Below, one piece after another: positions 34,314 to 43,041 of a stretch of DNA of 64,000 bases; position 1 is the first letter of the stretch, and every line of letters starts with the position of its first letter. The position numbers and the translations under genes were made by a program. Where the stretch lies: contig CAYXDO010000040.1 of NCBI GenBank assembly GCA_964463485.1, positions 1-64,000 on the forward strand. The letters are read 5' to 3'. This DNA is from CAYXDO01 sp964463485. GTDB lineage: Bacteria; Myxococcota; Kuafuiibacteriia; Kuafuiibacteriales; Kuafuiibacteriaceae. Under the pieces are notes generated by a model. That model had not been told where the DNA came from, ran no database searches, and saw only the letters and a program-made list of their open reading frames with translations.

Positions 34314-35995
34314 CGCCCGTCTCCAGTCACTAAGTATACTCTGGGTTCGACGCCGTCCAACACCCATACGCCCGACGCTTCGGGATCGGCGACGAGGTAC
34401 GGCACACCAACCCCGAACGGTCCAATCCGACCCGGCAGAGAGCGTAGCGTCGCGAGGTCGACGAAGGTCAGGAACGACTCGGGGCGGGCGTCACCGGGCG
34501 CCGACAAGTGGGAGACTGCGACAAACGATCCGCTCGCCCAGCTCGCCAAGTCCCTGGGTTGCGCGTCCGGCTCTATCTGCGGGATCCGATGAGTTTGTCC
34601 GTCCGCCGAGTGAACTCGGATCACTCCTTCACGACCCAGCGCTGTCAGAATCTCGCCTTCGCGGCCAAGGAGGACGGCCGACACCATCGGCGCGCCCAGA
34701 CCGGCGCGCATCTCGTGCGTCTCGACGATCGATAACGTTCGCGCGTCCAGCACGTCGACTCGGCTGAGTCCGTTATTGGCCACGACGATTCGTTCGCCGT
34801 CCGAGACCATGTCGAGCGGCTCGCCCTCCAAAGTGGCTCTTGCGACCTCGGAGAGGCTCGCGGTGTCGAACAGGCGCACGTCGTACTTCCCGAGACTTGG
34901 ACCGTCTCCCATCAGGCCCACGACGAACTGCCGCTCCGTCGCGACGAGGAAGTGCCGCCGCGCGGGCTCGTCATACTGAATCGGAACCGACCGTCGAATC
35001 GTACCCGTCGCGTCGATCGAGCTCAGCTCGAGTCGACCCGGCGCACTCGAGAGCGGGCCGAAGAGCGCGGCCACGTCGTCGCCGCGAGCCGCGAGGGCGG
35101 ACACACACGGGCCAGCGGAGGAGGTCGACACGACCCGGAGCTCCCGATCGATCCGAACGAGTTGCGAGGGAGTTGCATCGGCGCAGCCCCGCGCCGGCTG
35201 AGTAGGAACGTCCGATGCGGCGACCAGAAGGCCATCCTGCGTCACGACCGCGCCGTGGAGGAACTCATCTCCCGCAAGCACGGTACCTCTTCGCTCGATT
35301 GCAGCCGAAGTTATCTTCACGGCGACCGTCGGCGTCGGCAACATCTCGACGAAACACCTGGCTTCGTCGAAGGTGCACTCCGCGCCGAACCCGGGCGATC
35401 GATGAGAAGAGACGCAACTCGACAACTTGCCCGAACCCGCGCTGCGCGTGACCCTGCGATCGCGGGTGATTTGTAGAGAGAGCCCGCCGAGCTCGCACGG
35501 CTCCAGGTCGGCCTGTATTCGACAACCAGACTGAATTGCTTCCGCCGAGCATACGGACCGAGCGCAGGATGCGACCAGCACCCAGTCCGGCCCCAGGGAC
35601 TGACAGCCGTCCATGCCGGTCGCACTCAGGACCGGCGCGGCGCTCACGGCTTGGAGGTCCCCTCCGAGCGGGCCGCTCAGCACCGCTCTGGGCTCGGGCA
35701 AGAGCGGATCGGTGTCCGAAGCAAGCCGAAGGGATCCGAGCCCGATGGGATCGAGACCGTCCAGGTCTTCCTCGCTCCAACCTACGAGTTGGACTCGGTC
35801 GGCAGACGCGTCGGCCTCCTGGAGCAAGAGGTCGGGTGATTTCGAGATCGACGAACCAGTCAAGAAGTGGCCGCCCGAATCGTAAATCAGTGCCGCCAGG
35901 AGCGAAATTTCGGGGGGTAGCGAAGGCATCCGAACGCTCGGATTCGGCGCGCACGCGAAGAGCATGAGCCCGAAGCAGGGAGCGGCGAGACGCAT
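34310..35995 (-). CDS. Lipoprotein with propeller-like C-terminal half
   Basis: A 561-aa lipoprotein starting at ATG 35993-35995, the start that gives the signal MRLAAPCFGLMLFACAP with lipobox Cys. The region about 40-240 is Cys-bearing and unrecognised; from about 250 there are repeats such as LLVAASDVPTQPARGC, VSALAARGDDVAALFG, VLDARTLSIVETHEMRAGL and VRLFDTASLSEVARATLEG, a YVTN-type beta-propeller pattern with GERIVVANNGLSRVDVLDA. It is coupled by ATGA to the downstream lipoprotein gene, so the two may act together at the cell surface. No enzyme signature is present. Confidence 0.78.
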   Translation of the reverse strand: MRLAAPCFGLMLFACAPNPSVRMPSLPPEISLLAALIYDSGGHFLTGSSISKSPDLLLQEADASADRVQLVGWSEEDLDGLDPIGLGSLRLASDTDPLLPEPRAVLSGPLGGDLQAVSAAPVLSATGMDGCQSLGPDWVLVASCARSVCSAEAIQSGCRIQADLEPCELGGLSLQITRDRRVTRSAGSGKLSSCVSSHRSPGFGAECTFDEARCFVEMLPTPTVAVKITSAAIERRGTVLAGDEFLHGAVVTQDGLLVAASDVPTQPARGCADATPSQLVRIDRELRVVSTSSAGPCVSALAARGDDVAALFGPLSSAPGRLELSSIDATGTIRRSVPIQYDEPARRHFLVATERQFVVGLMGDGPSLGKYDVRLFDTASLSEVARATLEGEPLDMVSDGERIVVANNGLSRVDVLDARTLSIVETHEMRAGLGAPMVSAVLLGREGEILTALGREGVIRVHSADGQTHRIPQIEPDAQPRDLASWASGSFVAVSHLSAPGDARPESFLTFVDLATLRSLPGRIGPFGVGVPYLVADPEASGVWVLDGVEPRVYLVTGDGR

Positions 35996-36398
35996 TCGCC
36001 CATGCTCCGGAGGTACCACACGGGTGTCAAGCCGATGCACATCGAAGCTGGGTCCATGGGGATTGGAAGCATCCTAGCCGCAGCGCCGAGAAGGTCGTCA
36101 GCGCAGCGTAGTCTCGATCTCGGTGAAGCACTTCCGCCGCATACCTACTGACCCGCTGGGCGTGGTTTGGGATGTAGCCGACTCGAGGAGTTGGCGTGCC
36201 ACTCAGCCCGGATCGCGAATCAAGCCGCGAGCTGCGCGCTGGCGGGGTGGACGCCCTTGGCGCCTGTACATCGAAGAGTGCGGGATTCGGCGCGGCGCTG
36301 AGTGAAATCGCGCACCTAGCGGCGTGCTCCGGTCGGCAAAGCGTTGGCAGGATGGGCGGGCGAGCTAGGTCTCGGAGTTGCAGCCCTTCGCGCCGGTC
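35996..36398. other. Divergent intergenic region before the multiheme cytochromes
   Basis: About 400 bases between the minus-strand lipoprotein pair and the plus-strand cytochrome operon. Short frames here have no protein-like character. It must contain both promoters, but I see no convincing box or palindrome. Confidence 0.5.
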
Positions 36399-38306
36399 AT
36401 GAAGCTCATCGTTTGCCTTCTCCCCATCGTCATGACGCTGGAGGGGCGGGCCTTGGCGTTGCCGCAGCCTCCTCATGACGAGCTAGGAAACGGCGTCACC
36501 TGCTCCGACTGCCACACGAGGTACCTCGAGGAAACGGACGCGACGCACAGCGATACCGGAGTCGCCTCGTCAGCGACCGTCCGGTCCGTCAGCGACTCGA
36601 GCAAGTCATGGGCGACCGATCAGTGGAAGGGTGGCTCAGTGTCCTTTCCGACCCTCGGACTGTGGGCCGAGATCACGGCGAACTCAGCGACGACACTCAC
36701 CTGGGAGCGTGACCTGCGCTTGGTGCCGATTTCGGGGACTGGGTTTCAAGTCTACAAGGCGACGGACTACGACATCGAGACGAAGTGCCGAAGTTGTCAC
36801 AACCCATCGGGCTCGGCCTCGGCCCTCGCCGAAGTGGCGCTTCACGTGGTGCGCGGAGACACGGTGGTCGGCTGCGGCAAGTGTCACGAGCCGCACAACG
36901 TGGAGCCGAGCTCAGGGACGGGGCCTCAGCGAAGGCTCGTGCGATCGACGCCGAGGTGGCAGGGGGCGGGTCCGGTGACTCACCCGTCTGGGGGACCGAG
37001 TCGGTTCATCACGGGTGCTCCGGGGTACGACGGGATCTGCGAGACGTGCCACACGGAGACCGCCCACCATCGGAACGACGCCACCGGCGACCATACTCAC
37101 TACGCTGACCAGGACTGCACGGCGTCCTGCCACACCCACGCGACCGGGTTCGTACCGAGCTGCATCAGTTGTCACGCGTCCGCCCAGGGTTCGAGGCGGG
37201 CGGTGGTAGGTGAGTTTCCGGCCTCGGACGCGCACGCTCACTATGGCACCTCGCTGAGCCCTGGGAGCTGCACGGTGTGTCACGACCAGGGAACTCATGG
37301 GGACGGGATCGTCGATCTCATCGACCCGGACAACGCGTCGAACATCATCTCGGGATCGGGTTGGGCCACGCTCGCCTCCAGCCCGGCAGCGTCGAGTTTC
37401 TGCCTCGGATGTCACGACGCCAACGGTGCTCAACGCTTGGGGGCGAAGGCGATGGACCCGTTCGGGAACGGAAACGCTCCGCCCGACGAGTCCTCGCGGT
37501 TTGCAGGTACTTTGCAGTGGAACGAGTGGTACGGAGACGGTTGCTTCGGGAACGAAGGAACTCTCCGAGCGGTCAACAGCCACCATGACGTCTCGGCGGC
37601 GGACCAAGCTTTCAGCGGCGCCAAGCTCGGCTGCCTGAATTGCCACGGATCTCATGCTTCGTCGGGAACCCGAAAGCTCGTCGATCCGTTCGTGCCTGCG
37701 GCGTGGTGGTTTGGGTCGACGACGGACTTTTGCATCTCGTGCCATACCGGTGGGTCTGGACCCACGCCAGACTTCGGCTTCCCGCCGGGAGTAACGGGAC
37801 CGACGATTCCGCTGCGCGCGCTGGCGAGCTGCGGCTACAACTCGATTCCTTGGTACGTGGAGGTGACTTGGCAAAACTCGGCTCATGGTCCGTCATCCAA
37901 ACGAGGCTGGCCCGGCTACTCTGGAGCGCCAACGGCGAACATGGACTGCACGACGTGCCACGATGCGCATGGGTCGTACACACCGACGAACCCCCTTGGC
38001 AACCCATACATGATTCGCGACGGAGTCGACGGAACGGCGCTCGTCGACGACGGTGCTCGGACCGCAGGGTGGTTGGGGCCGCCGTGGGCAACCTACGGGC
38101 TCAGCCAGTCGGTGGTCGTCGGTATCAGCGGACTGAGTGTAGGGTGGGGAGGCGCCAACGGCCTCTGCTCCGCGTGTCACTCGCGTTGGCAGCAGGCGTA
38201 TGACTGGCATGACTTCTGTACGGGTTGCCAGACTTGTCACGGTCACGGACAAGCCTGGGGAGAGTGGGACTTCGTGTCAGGCTCGAACCTGCAACTCTGT
38301 CCCTAG
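36399..38306 (+). CDS. Exported multiheme cytochrome c, about 12 hemes
   Basis: A 635-aa periplasmic or outer-surface cytochrome. ATG 36399 gives a signal peptide (KLIVCLLPIVM...ALA). I count twelve CXXCH motifs (CSDCH, CRSCH, CGKCH, CETCH, CISCH, CTVCH, CLGCH, CLNCH, CISCH, CTTCH, CSACH, CQTCH) and one CTASCH with three spacer residues, a possible non-standard heme site. Spacing is irregular, with beta-rich stretches between hemes, as in the doubled-CXXCH surface cytochromes of metal-reducing bacteria. A role in electron transfer across the envelope or with a periplasmic reductase is likely. The next cytochrome gene begins 10 bases after its stop. Confidence 0.9.
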   Translation: MKLIVCLLPIVMTLEGRALALPQPPHDELGNGVTCSDCHTRYLEETDATHSDTGVASSATVRSVSDSSKSWATDQWKGGSVSFPTLGLWAEITANSATTLTWERDLRLVPISGTGFQVYKATDYDIETKCRSCHNPSGSASALAEVALHVVRGDTVVGCGKCHEPHNVEPSSGTGPQRRLVRSTPRWQGAGPVTHPSGGPSRFITGAPGYDGICETCHTETAHHRNDATGDHTHYADQDCTASCHTHATGFVPSCISCHASAQGSRRAVVGEFPASDAHAHYGTSLSPGSCTVCHDQGTHGDGIVDLIDPDNASNIISGSGWATLASSPAASSFCLGCHDANGAQRLGAKAMDPFGNGNAPPDESSRFAGTLQWNEWYGDGCFGNEGTLRAVNSHHDVSAADQAFSGAKLGCLNCHGSHASSGTRKLVDPFVPAAWWFGSTTDFCISCHTGGSGPTPDFGFPPGVTGPTIPLRALASCGYNSIPWYVEVTWQNSAHGPSSKRGWPGYSGAPTANMDCTTCHDAHGSYTPTNPLGNPYMIRDGVDGTALVDDGARTAGWLGPPWATYGLSQSVVVGISGLSVGWGGANGLCSACHSRWQQAYDWHDFCTGCQTCHGHGQAWGEWDFVSGSNLQLCP

Positions 38307-38316
38307 GGCAACTCGG

Positions 38317-39444
38317 ATGCTGAGTCTGCTGGCGCTCACGGTCGCGGCCTTGCCAGGCACTCGGGCATCGGCGGGCAGCCCCGACCGAGCGCCCGACTCC
38401 TGCGCAGACTGTCACTCGAGCTACCGGGAGCCTCGACTGAGCGCGCCGGTGGCGGAGGTTCGGCGGAGCGTTCACCGAGGGCTCGAGCGCGGATGCAACG
38501 CGTGCCACGAATCCGACCGATGGGTAGGGAGCGGCCCAGAGCATGGCGCCAGGACCGGACGGGTGAGTTGGATTCCACGTATGCGCGCGAGAGCCGACGC
38601 CCGCCAGATCGATGCGGTTTGCGGCGGCTGCCACCCCAAGACGTCCGGCTTCGCGCATGCCGAGGCGCGAGAGCGCGGCCAGTCGGTGCCGAGCTGCATG
38701 AGCTGCCACCTCGCCCACGAAACTCGGGTGGGAGAGGCCGCCGAGATCCTGAGCGCCGCGGTCGGCTGCGCCGGAGTGGCGTGTCACGCCGAGGTCCGGA
38801 CCTTCGGCCCCAAAGGCGCCCGCCCCCACAGAGTGTGCGGGAGCTGTCACGACCTTCACGAGGAGGACGCGAAAGGAGCATGCCTTGAGTGCCACGGCGT
38901 GCAGCTGCGCGGGCTGAAGAAGTCGCGCGCCCCACGCGAGCACCTCGAATGCACATCCTGTCACCCGCCGCACGACGTTCGCAACCCAGGATCGACTTGT
39001 CGAAGGTGCCATGAGGAGCAGGCGCAGCAACTATCGAAGACTCGCCACGAGCGCTGCACCGACTGCCACCGGCCTCACGAACCGGGAGGAGCTCAGGGGG
39101 CTTGGACACGCTGCCCGGGCTGCCACGAGCCCCTCGTCGGAGAGGCGCGGGCGAAGGGCAAGCACGAAGCCTGCCGAACTTGTCACGAGCCGCACCTCTT
39201 CCCAAAACCCAGCTGCGCGGCTTGTCACACTCAGTTGGGCGATCGCATGATTCACCGAGTCCCGAAGCACCGGGAGAGTTGTTCGGATTGTCACACCCAT
39301 GACGGAGCTCGGCCCGCCAAGTCGGCATGTCTCGAGTGCCACAAAGATCGCCGCAAGCACTTTCCGGCGGCAGAGCTGTGTTCGGCTTGCCACCCGTTCG
39401 CGACGGGTGAGCCGGGAACAGCTCCCGAGCCGGAGCGGCGGTGA
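38317..39444 (+). CDS. Exported multiheme cytochrome c, about 15 hemes
   Basis: A 375-aa protein starting at ATG 38317, which gives a clear signal peptide (LSLLALTVAALPGTRASA). It has fifteen CXXCH motifs in about 340 mature residues (CADCH, CNACH, CGGCH, CMSCH, CGSCH, CLECH, CTSCH, CRRCH, CTDCH, CPGCH, CRTCH, CAACH, CSDCH, CLECH, CSACH) plus CAGVACH, a four-spacer site like some CX4CH hemes. Regularly placed extra His residues can supply distal ligands. The dense heme packing marks a wire-type electron carrier. It lies 10 bases after the 12-heme gene and ends 23 bases before the convergent tetraheme gene. Confidence 0.92.
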   Translation: MLSLLALTVAALPGTRASAGSPDRAPDSCADCHSSYREPRLSAPVAEVRRSVHRGLERGCNACHESDRWVGSGPEHGARTGRVSWIPRMRARADARQIDAVCGGCHPKTSGFAHAEARERGQSVPSCMSCHLAHETRVGEAAEILSAAVGCAGVACHAEVRTFGPKGARPHRVCGSCHDLHEEDAKGACLECHGVQLRGLKKSRAPREHLECTSCHPPHDVRNPGSTCRRCHEEQAQQLSKTRHERCTDCHRPHEPGGAQGAWTRCPGCHEPLVGEARAKGKHEACRTCHEPHLFPKPSCAACHTQLGDRMIHRVPKHRESCSDCHTHDGARPAKSACLECHKDRRKHFPAAELCSACHPFATGEPGTAPEPERR

Positions 39445-39467
39445 ATCGCAGAGCCACACCGTCGCGA

Positions 39468-40181
39468 CTACTTATCGTGACATGAACGGCAGAGGGCGCT
39501 CCCGCTCATACTCACTCTGAGCAAACTCGGATTGCCCAATTCGTTGTGAGGCTCGTGGCAGCTCGTGCATTCGACTCCATAGGACCCGGTTCGTGGGTCG
39601 ACGGCCAGGCTGATGCGAGCCCCGTCGAGTCCGCCCCCGGCAGCGGTCGTACACGCGCCCGTCGGGACGGAGCAGCCCGCGGAGGCGACGCTCCAGTAGC
39701 CGCCAACCTGAGTCGTGGCTTCGACTGCGCTCGCAATGCCGTTGTAGGAAGGCTGCCCGGCGTAGGGAATGGAGATCGGATGGTTGCCCGCGAGGTCGGC
39801 TCCGTGGGCGATCACTTGGCGTGTGACGGTCCCGTCGTGGCAGGAGAGGCATTGCTTCGAGGCCAGGCCTAACTGCGCCGGAAGCAGAGTTCCGGCCGAC
39901 GTGCGACCCTGGCCACCCCAAGTCGCCGCCGAGGCAGCTGCACCGCCCCAAAGCGGTTTGGCCGACCCATCCCTTCTCGGAGCGTGGCAGAAGGAACAGA
40001 CCTCCGCTGGCCCTCCCGTCCGCGAACCCAGAAGGTCATGTACACTTCCTTCGACGCCCACGTCCCCGACGCTTGCTCCCCTCGGGTCGCCCGACGCGAG
40101 GCGGGGCTCCGACGCCTCGGCCCGGAGGCACACCACGGATATCAAGGTGACCCAACCCAGCGAAGGCCGTCCAGTACTCAT
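39468..40181 (-). CDS. Exported tetraheme cytochrome c
   Basis: A 237-aa protein with a signal peptide (about 1-23) and four CXXCH motifs: CSFCH (near residue 62), CLSCH, CTSCH and CRSCH at the extreme C-terminus. The pairs SLLRVSMSGSALCRSCHDK and ECTSCHEPHNELGNP match the doubled-CXXCH domain of exported cytochromes. Between hemes 2 and 3 is a 75-residue Gly/Ala-rich segment with two extra Cys that may form a disulfide. It faces the two larger cytochrome genes and probably belongs to the same electron-transfer chain. Confidence 0.88.
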   Translation of the reverse strand: MSTGRPSLGWVTLISVVCLRAEASEPRLASGDPRGASVGDVGVEGSVHDLLGSRTGGPAEVCSFCHAPRRDGSAKPLWGGAAASAATWGGQGRTSAGTLLPAQLGLASKQCLSCHDGTVTRQVIAHGADLAGNHPISIPYAGQPSYNGIASAVEATTQVGGYWSVASAGCSVPTGACTTAAGGGLDGARISLAVDPRTGSYGVECTSCHEPHNELGNPSLLRVSMSGSALCRSCHDK

Positions 40182-40439
40182 GCGGTCGAACAGAGCATCG
40201 CGCGTGCCTGAAAATCGAACGCGGGCGATTCGTCTAACTATTCGTGTTTACGTACGTTTTCAGCATCGAAGATTTTTTTGGATCAGGAGATACGTCGAGC
40301 AATTCTGCCTCACTGAGGCGATTTGGGACGGCCAGCACCGGCCGCCAGGTGGAGCTCGGTTGCGTCGACCTGGCCGAGACCGCTAGGCTCGAGTCGTGTC
40401 TGGCTCGAACGCGCGAAACCTCGGACGCGGCGTCAGGAC
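40182..40439. promoter_or_regulatory. Divergent intergenic region with AT-rich patch
   Basis: 258 bases between the tetraheme gene and the next plus-strand frame. Positions 40225-40300 are notably AT-rich for this chromosome (TAACTATTCGTGTTTACG, then GATTTTTTTGG), with a 7-bp inverted repeat CTGAAAA at 40208-40214 and TTTTCAG at 40257-40263. It is the most promoter-like stretch in the window, but I cannot define a start site. Confidence 0.4.
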
Positions 40440-40742
40440 ATGAGGTCGTCCACGGACTCGGCCGACTTGGCGCAGTGGGGTCCACTCGCGAAGCCATCGT
40501 TCCTTCTGCAGTTCGCCGCGTCCGTCTCCTGTCCGGTCTGCGACACGCCGAACAACGCGCTGGCGCGGGCCGACGAGCTCGGCGTTCTCCAGACGCGTGC
40601 CCTCCTCGCCGCGGAGGGCCCACTCGCAGGCGCTGGTCTTCCTGGCCGCCGCGAAGTGGAGCCGCGCTCGCTCGGCGCCGACCCGCTGCTATGGGTCGCC
40701 CCGATGGCGGTGAGGGCAGCGTTCGTGGCATACGCGCGCTAG
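40440..40742 (+). CDS. Small hypothetical protein, doubtful
   Basis: A 100-aa frame from ATG 40440, with AGGA just before it. It reads SSTDSADLAQWGPLAKPSFLLQF, a CPVC pair near residue 31, then ELGVLQTRALLAAEG and a hydrophobic end LLWVAPMAVRAAFVAYA. It has protein-like composition and precedes the 154-aa hypothetical gene by 39 bases on the same strand, but no family is recognised and competing frames overlap. I keep it as a candidate only. Confidence 0.35.
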   Translation: MRSSTDSADLAQWGPLAKPSFLLQFAASVSCPVCDTPNNALARADELGVLQTRALLAAEGPLAGAGLPGRREVEPRSLGADPLLWVAPMAVRAAFVAYAR

Positions 40743-40781
40743 GTGCGCAGGCCGCAGGGCAGATGAAGGGAGTCAAAAGTC

Positions 40782-41246
40782 ATGGCGTACGAAGTGGACT
40801 TCAAGGACGTGTCGACGATCGGGCTGGAGTCGTCTCCGGTAGCGAGCGCATTGGCAGGCTTACGCGCCAACGAGGCTCGATATTTCAGAAACAAGTACGG
40901 TCACGTTTTTGCGGTCGAGCCGGCGAGCAAGGCCGAAAAGATGATCGAGTGGGTCCATCGGATCTTGAACGAGGAGCGCGACCTCGTCATCCAGTCCCGG
41001 CCTCTCGAGGCGACGGCCTTTCAGGTCGAGAACATCCGCATCGCTTACGTGTTCTACGAAAGCGGGCTCTCGATCAACGTGATGTACACGATCGATGACA
41101 AGAAGAAGCGGGCCGTCGGATTCAAGCTCTCAGAGGGGATGGATGTCCCGACCGAGCTTGCGCCCCGCTTCAAGTTTGCGAAGCAGAAGTCGAAGCTAGC
41201 CGGCACCATCCGCGGGTCGTTCTTCGTAATCAAGGGCGACTACTGA
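40782..41246 (+). CDS. Hypothetical 154-aa protein
   Basis: A 154-aa basic, soluble protein with no signal peptide or membrane segment. Start ATG 40782 has AGGGAG about 11 bases upstream. It contains NEARYFRNKYGHVFAVEP, EWVHRILNEERDLVIQSRPL, and a tail with KFAKQKSKLAG. The mixed alpha/beta pattern looks like a genuine globular protein, and codon usage is like that of neighbours. I do not recognise the family. A weak inverted repeat (AGCCCGC 41279-41285, GCGGGCT 41322-41328) after the stop could be a terminator stem. Confidence 0.65.
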   Translation: MAYEVDFKDVSTIGLESSPVASALAGLRANEARYFRNKYGHVFAVEPASKAEKMIEWVHRILNEERDLVIQSRPLEATAFQVENIRIAYVFYESGLSINVMYTIDDKKKRAVGFKLSEGMDVPTELAPRFKFAKQKSKLAGTIRGSFFVIKGDY

Positions 41247-41462
41247 CCTTTCGAGCGGCGTACTCTCCGGAGAAAGTTAGCCCGCAGAGTCAGCGCAGCG
41301 AAGGAGCGGCGCGCCGTCTTCGCGGGCTGCGACTCTCTCGCAACTCGGAAGTGCGCTCACGCCGAGGCTTCGAAATGGTCTTTCTTGAACTGCTCCATGG
41401 TCGCCGCGCGGTCCCAAGGACCCCGCTCGGAATCGCCGGACCTCGCAGGACCCGTTGGCGCC

Positions 41463-42881
41463 TCATCGGACGAGCGAGTCCGTGCTGCGCACGAGTGTGC
41501 TCCCCACCGCCCGAGCCGAACCGGAGGCGATGAGTACGTGGAGCGCGCGGTCGAGCTCGGAGCGCGCGCGACCGAGGTGGGTGGCGAGGCCGAGTTGTTC
41601 CCTCGCCCAAGCGAGTGCTTCGTCCACGACGTGCCGCTTCGGTGTAGCAACAGGCGGAAGCACCGCCTCCAGGCACACCAGCCACTCTTCGGCCAGGTAG
41701 AGCGTCGCGTCGGGACGCAGCACTCGGACAGCCCCTCCGTGCGGGCGGACCAGCGCGCCGACCGCCACCGCTTCACGAATCGCGGAGCGGGCCTCTCGTT
41801 TCGTCCACTGAAGCGCACCGGAGACGACTTGGGCGGCCTCGCGGTCCGAGAGCGTTCCGAGGCCAAACAGCGCCAGGGCAGCTTCCGCGATCGGTAGACG
41901 GATCTCATGGATGCGAGAGATCGGATCGGGGACTCCAACAGGCTCGACGACAGGTGGCGGGGGCGTCGGGCTGCGAGTCTGAGGCGGGTCTGGCGCGACG
42001 CACTCAAGAACGCGGGCTGCTTTGGACCTTTGGGCCGAATGCCGGGTCGGATCGGGAGACCAGTTCGCGATCAGCACTTCTCGCCATCCGTCACGCGATG
42101 ATGGTTGCGCGGCGATGGGTCTGCGCACCTCGATGCTCTCCACGCGATAGCCATCGAAGAGCTCTCGCACGAGCGGCACATCCGAGTTGCTGAGGAGCAC
42201 GAAGCACCCTCGCGCGTCGAGCTCTCGGAAAGCTTTGGCAAGCCGCCGGTGCTCCGGCTCGCCAAAGTCCGTGCTCGAATACCACCCAAACCCACGCGAA
42301 AAGCGGTGGTCAGGCGCGTATGGAGGATCGAAGTAGACGAAGTCTCCACGGTTAGCCTCGGCGACGACCTCCCCGAAGTCTCGATGGAGGATGTGAACGT
42401 CGCCGCGCAGTCGGTCCCGAACCGCGCGCAGCCTCGGCAGATCGATGATGGGCCTCGTCGGGCGCTGGCCCCAGGGCACGTTGAACTCACCGAGCCGATT
42501 GACGCGATAGAGCCCGTTGAATCCTGCCCGGTTGAGAAAGATCGTCCGGGCGGCTCTCGGGATCTCCGCGAGGCGCTCTGGATCCATGGCGCGGACCCGA
42601 TCGTAGTGATCGCGGGAGTTCGTGTGGGTGCCGAGCTCCCTCAGCAACTCAGGCAGCGAGTCACGGACGACGCGATAGCAATTGATGAGCTCGGCGTTCG
42701 TGTCCGAGAGAGTCGCTCGAGCCGGCTGCAGCCCGAAAAAGACACGGCCCGAGCCGAGCATAGGCTCGAAGTATCGGCCATAGGGCCATGGCACGTCGGA
42801 TCTGACCCGTTCGACGAGGTGGCGCTTGCTGCCGGGCCACCGCAGGAGCGCAAGCGACTTGGCGCGGGACAATCGAGCCAT
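41463..42881 (-). CDS. Dam-type adenine DNA methylase with extra C-terminal domain
   Basis: A 472-aa protein. Residues about 8-275 form a D12-class N6-adenine methyltransferase: LLRWPGSKRHLVERV (the K..GGK-type N-terminal block), FEPMLGSGRVFFGL (motif I, SAM), LSDTNAELINCY, NRAGFNGLYRVN, and catalytic DPPYAPDHRF (DPPY). Dam is about 278 aa; here 200 additional residues follow a Pro-rich hinge (about 300-325), rich in helices such as PIAEAALALFGLGTLSDREAAQV and LSDREAAQVV, possibly winged-helix DNA-binding units. No restriction endonuclease gene adjoins it, so it may be an orphan, regulatory methylase. Target site (GATC in classical Dam) cannot be inferred. Confidence 0.88.
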   Translation of the reverse strand: MARLSRAKSLALLRWPGSKRHLVERVRSDVPWPYGRYFEPMLGSGRVFFGLQPARATLSDTNAELINCYRVVRDSLPELLRELGTHTNSRDHYDRVRAMDPERLAEIPRAARTIFLNRAGFNGLYRVNRLGEFNVPWGQRPTRPIIDLPRLRAVRDRLRGDVHILHRDFGEVVAEANRGDFVYFDPPYAPDHRFSRGFGWYSSTDFGEPEHRRLAKAFRELDARGCFVLLSNSDVPLVRELFDGYRVESIEVRRPIAAQPSSRDGWREVLIANWSPDPTRHSAQRSKAARVLECVAPDPPQTRSPTPPPPVVEPVGVPDPISRIHEIRLPIAEAALALFGLGTLSDREAAQVVSGALQWTKREARSAIREAVAVGALVRPHGGAVRVLRPDATLYLAEEWLVCLEAVLPPVATPKRHVVDEALAWAREQLGLATHLGRARSELDRALHVLIASGSARAVGSTLVRSTDSLVR

Positions 42882-43041
42882 CGCCTTCCCGTATCATCCG
42901 CGAGGGGGAGCCGTCGAGGCAGTGCCGACCGATGCGAGTCGCTGGGGCGGCGCTTGCCGAAAGTGAGCGTGCGGCCGAAGGCGGACTGTGCTCACGCAAA
43001 CGCGAATGGCACTTCCCCAGACGGTCGCGTAGACTCGAGTC

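Noticed and set aside
40244..41098. Plus-strand frame of about 284 codons overlapping the 154-aa hypothetical gene
   Set aside because: Arg/Gly-rich shadow; the in-frame 154-aa product in the other frame has normal amino-acid composition and a ribosome binding site.
41357..41462. Short frame ending MEQFKKDHFEASA after the methylase gene
   Set aside because: The end looks protein-like, but only 13 codons follow a Met and the upstream part is the shadow of the methylase gene; a frameshifted methylase tail is not supported.
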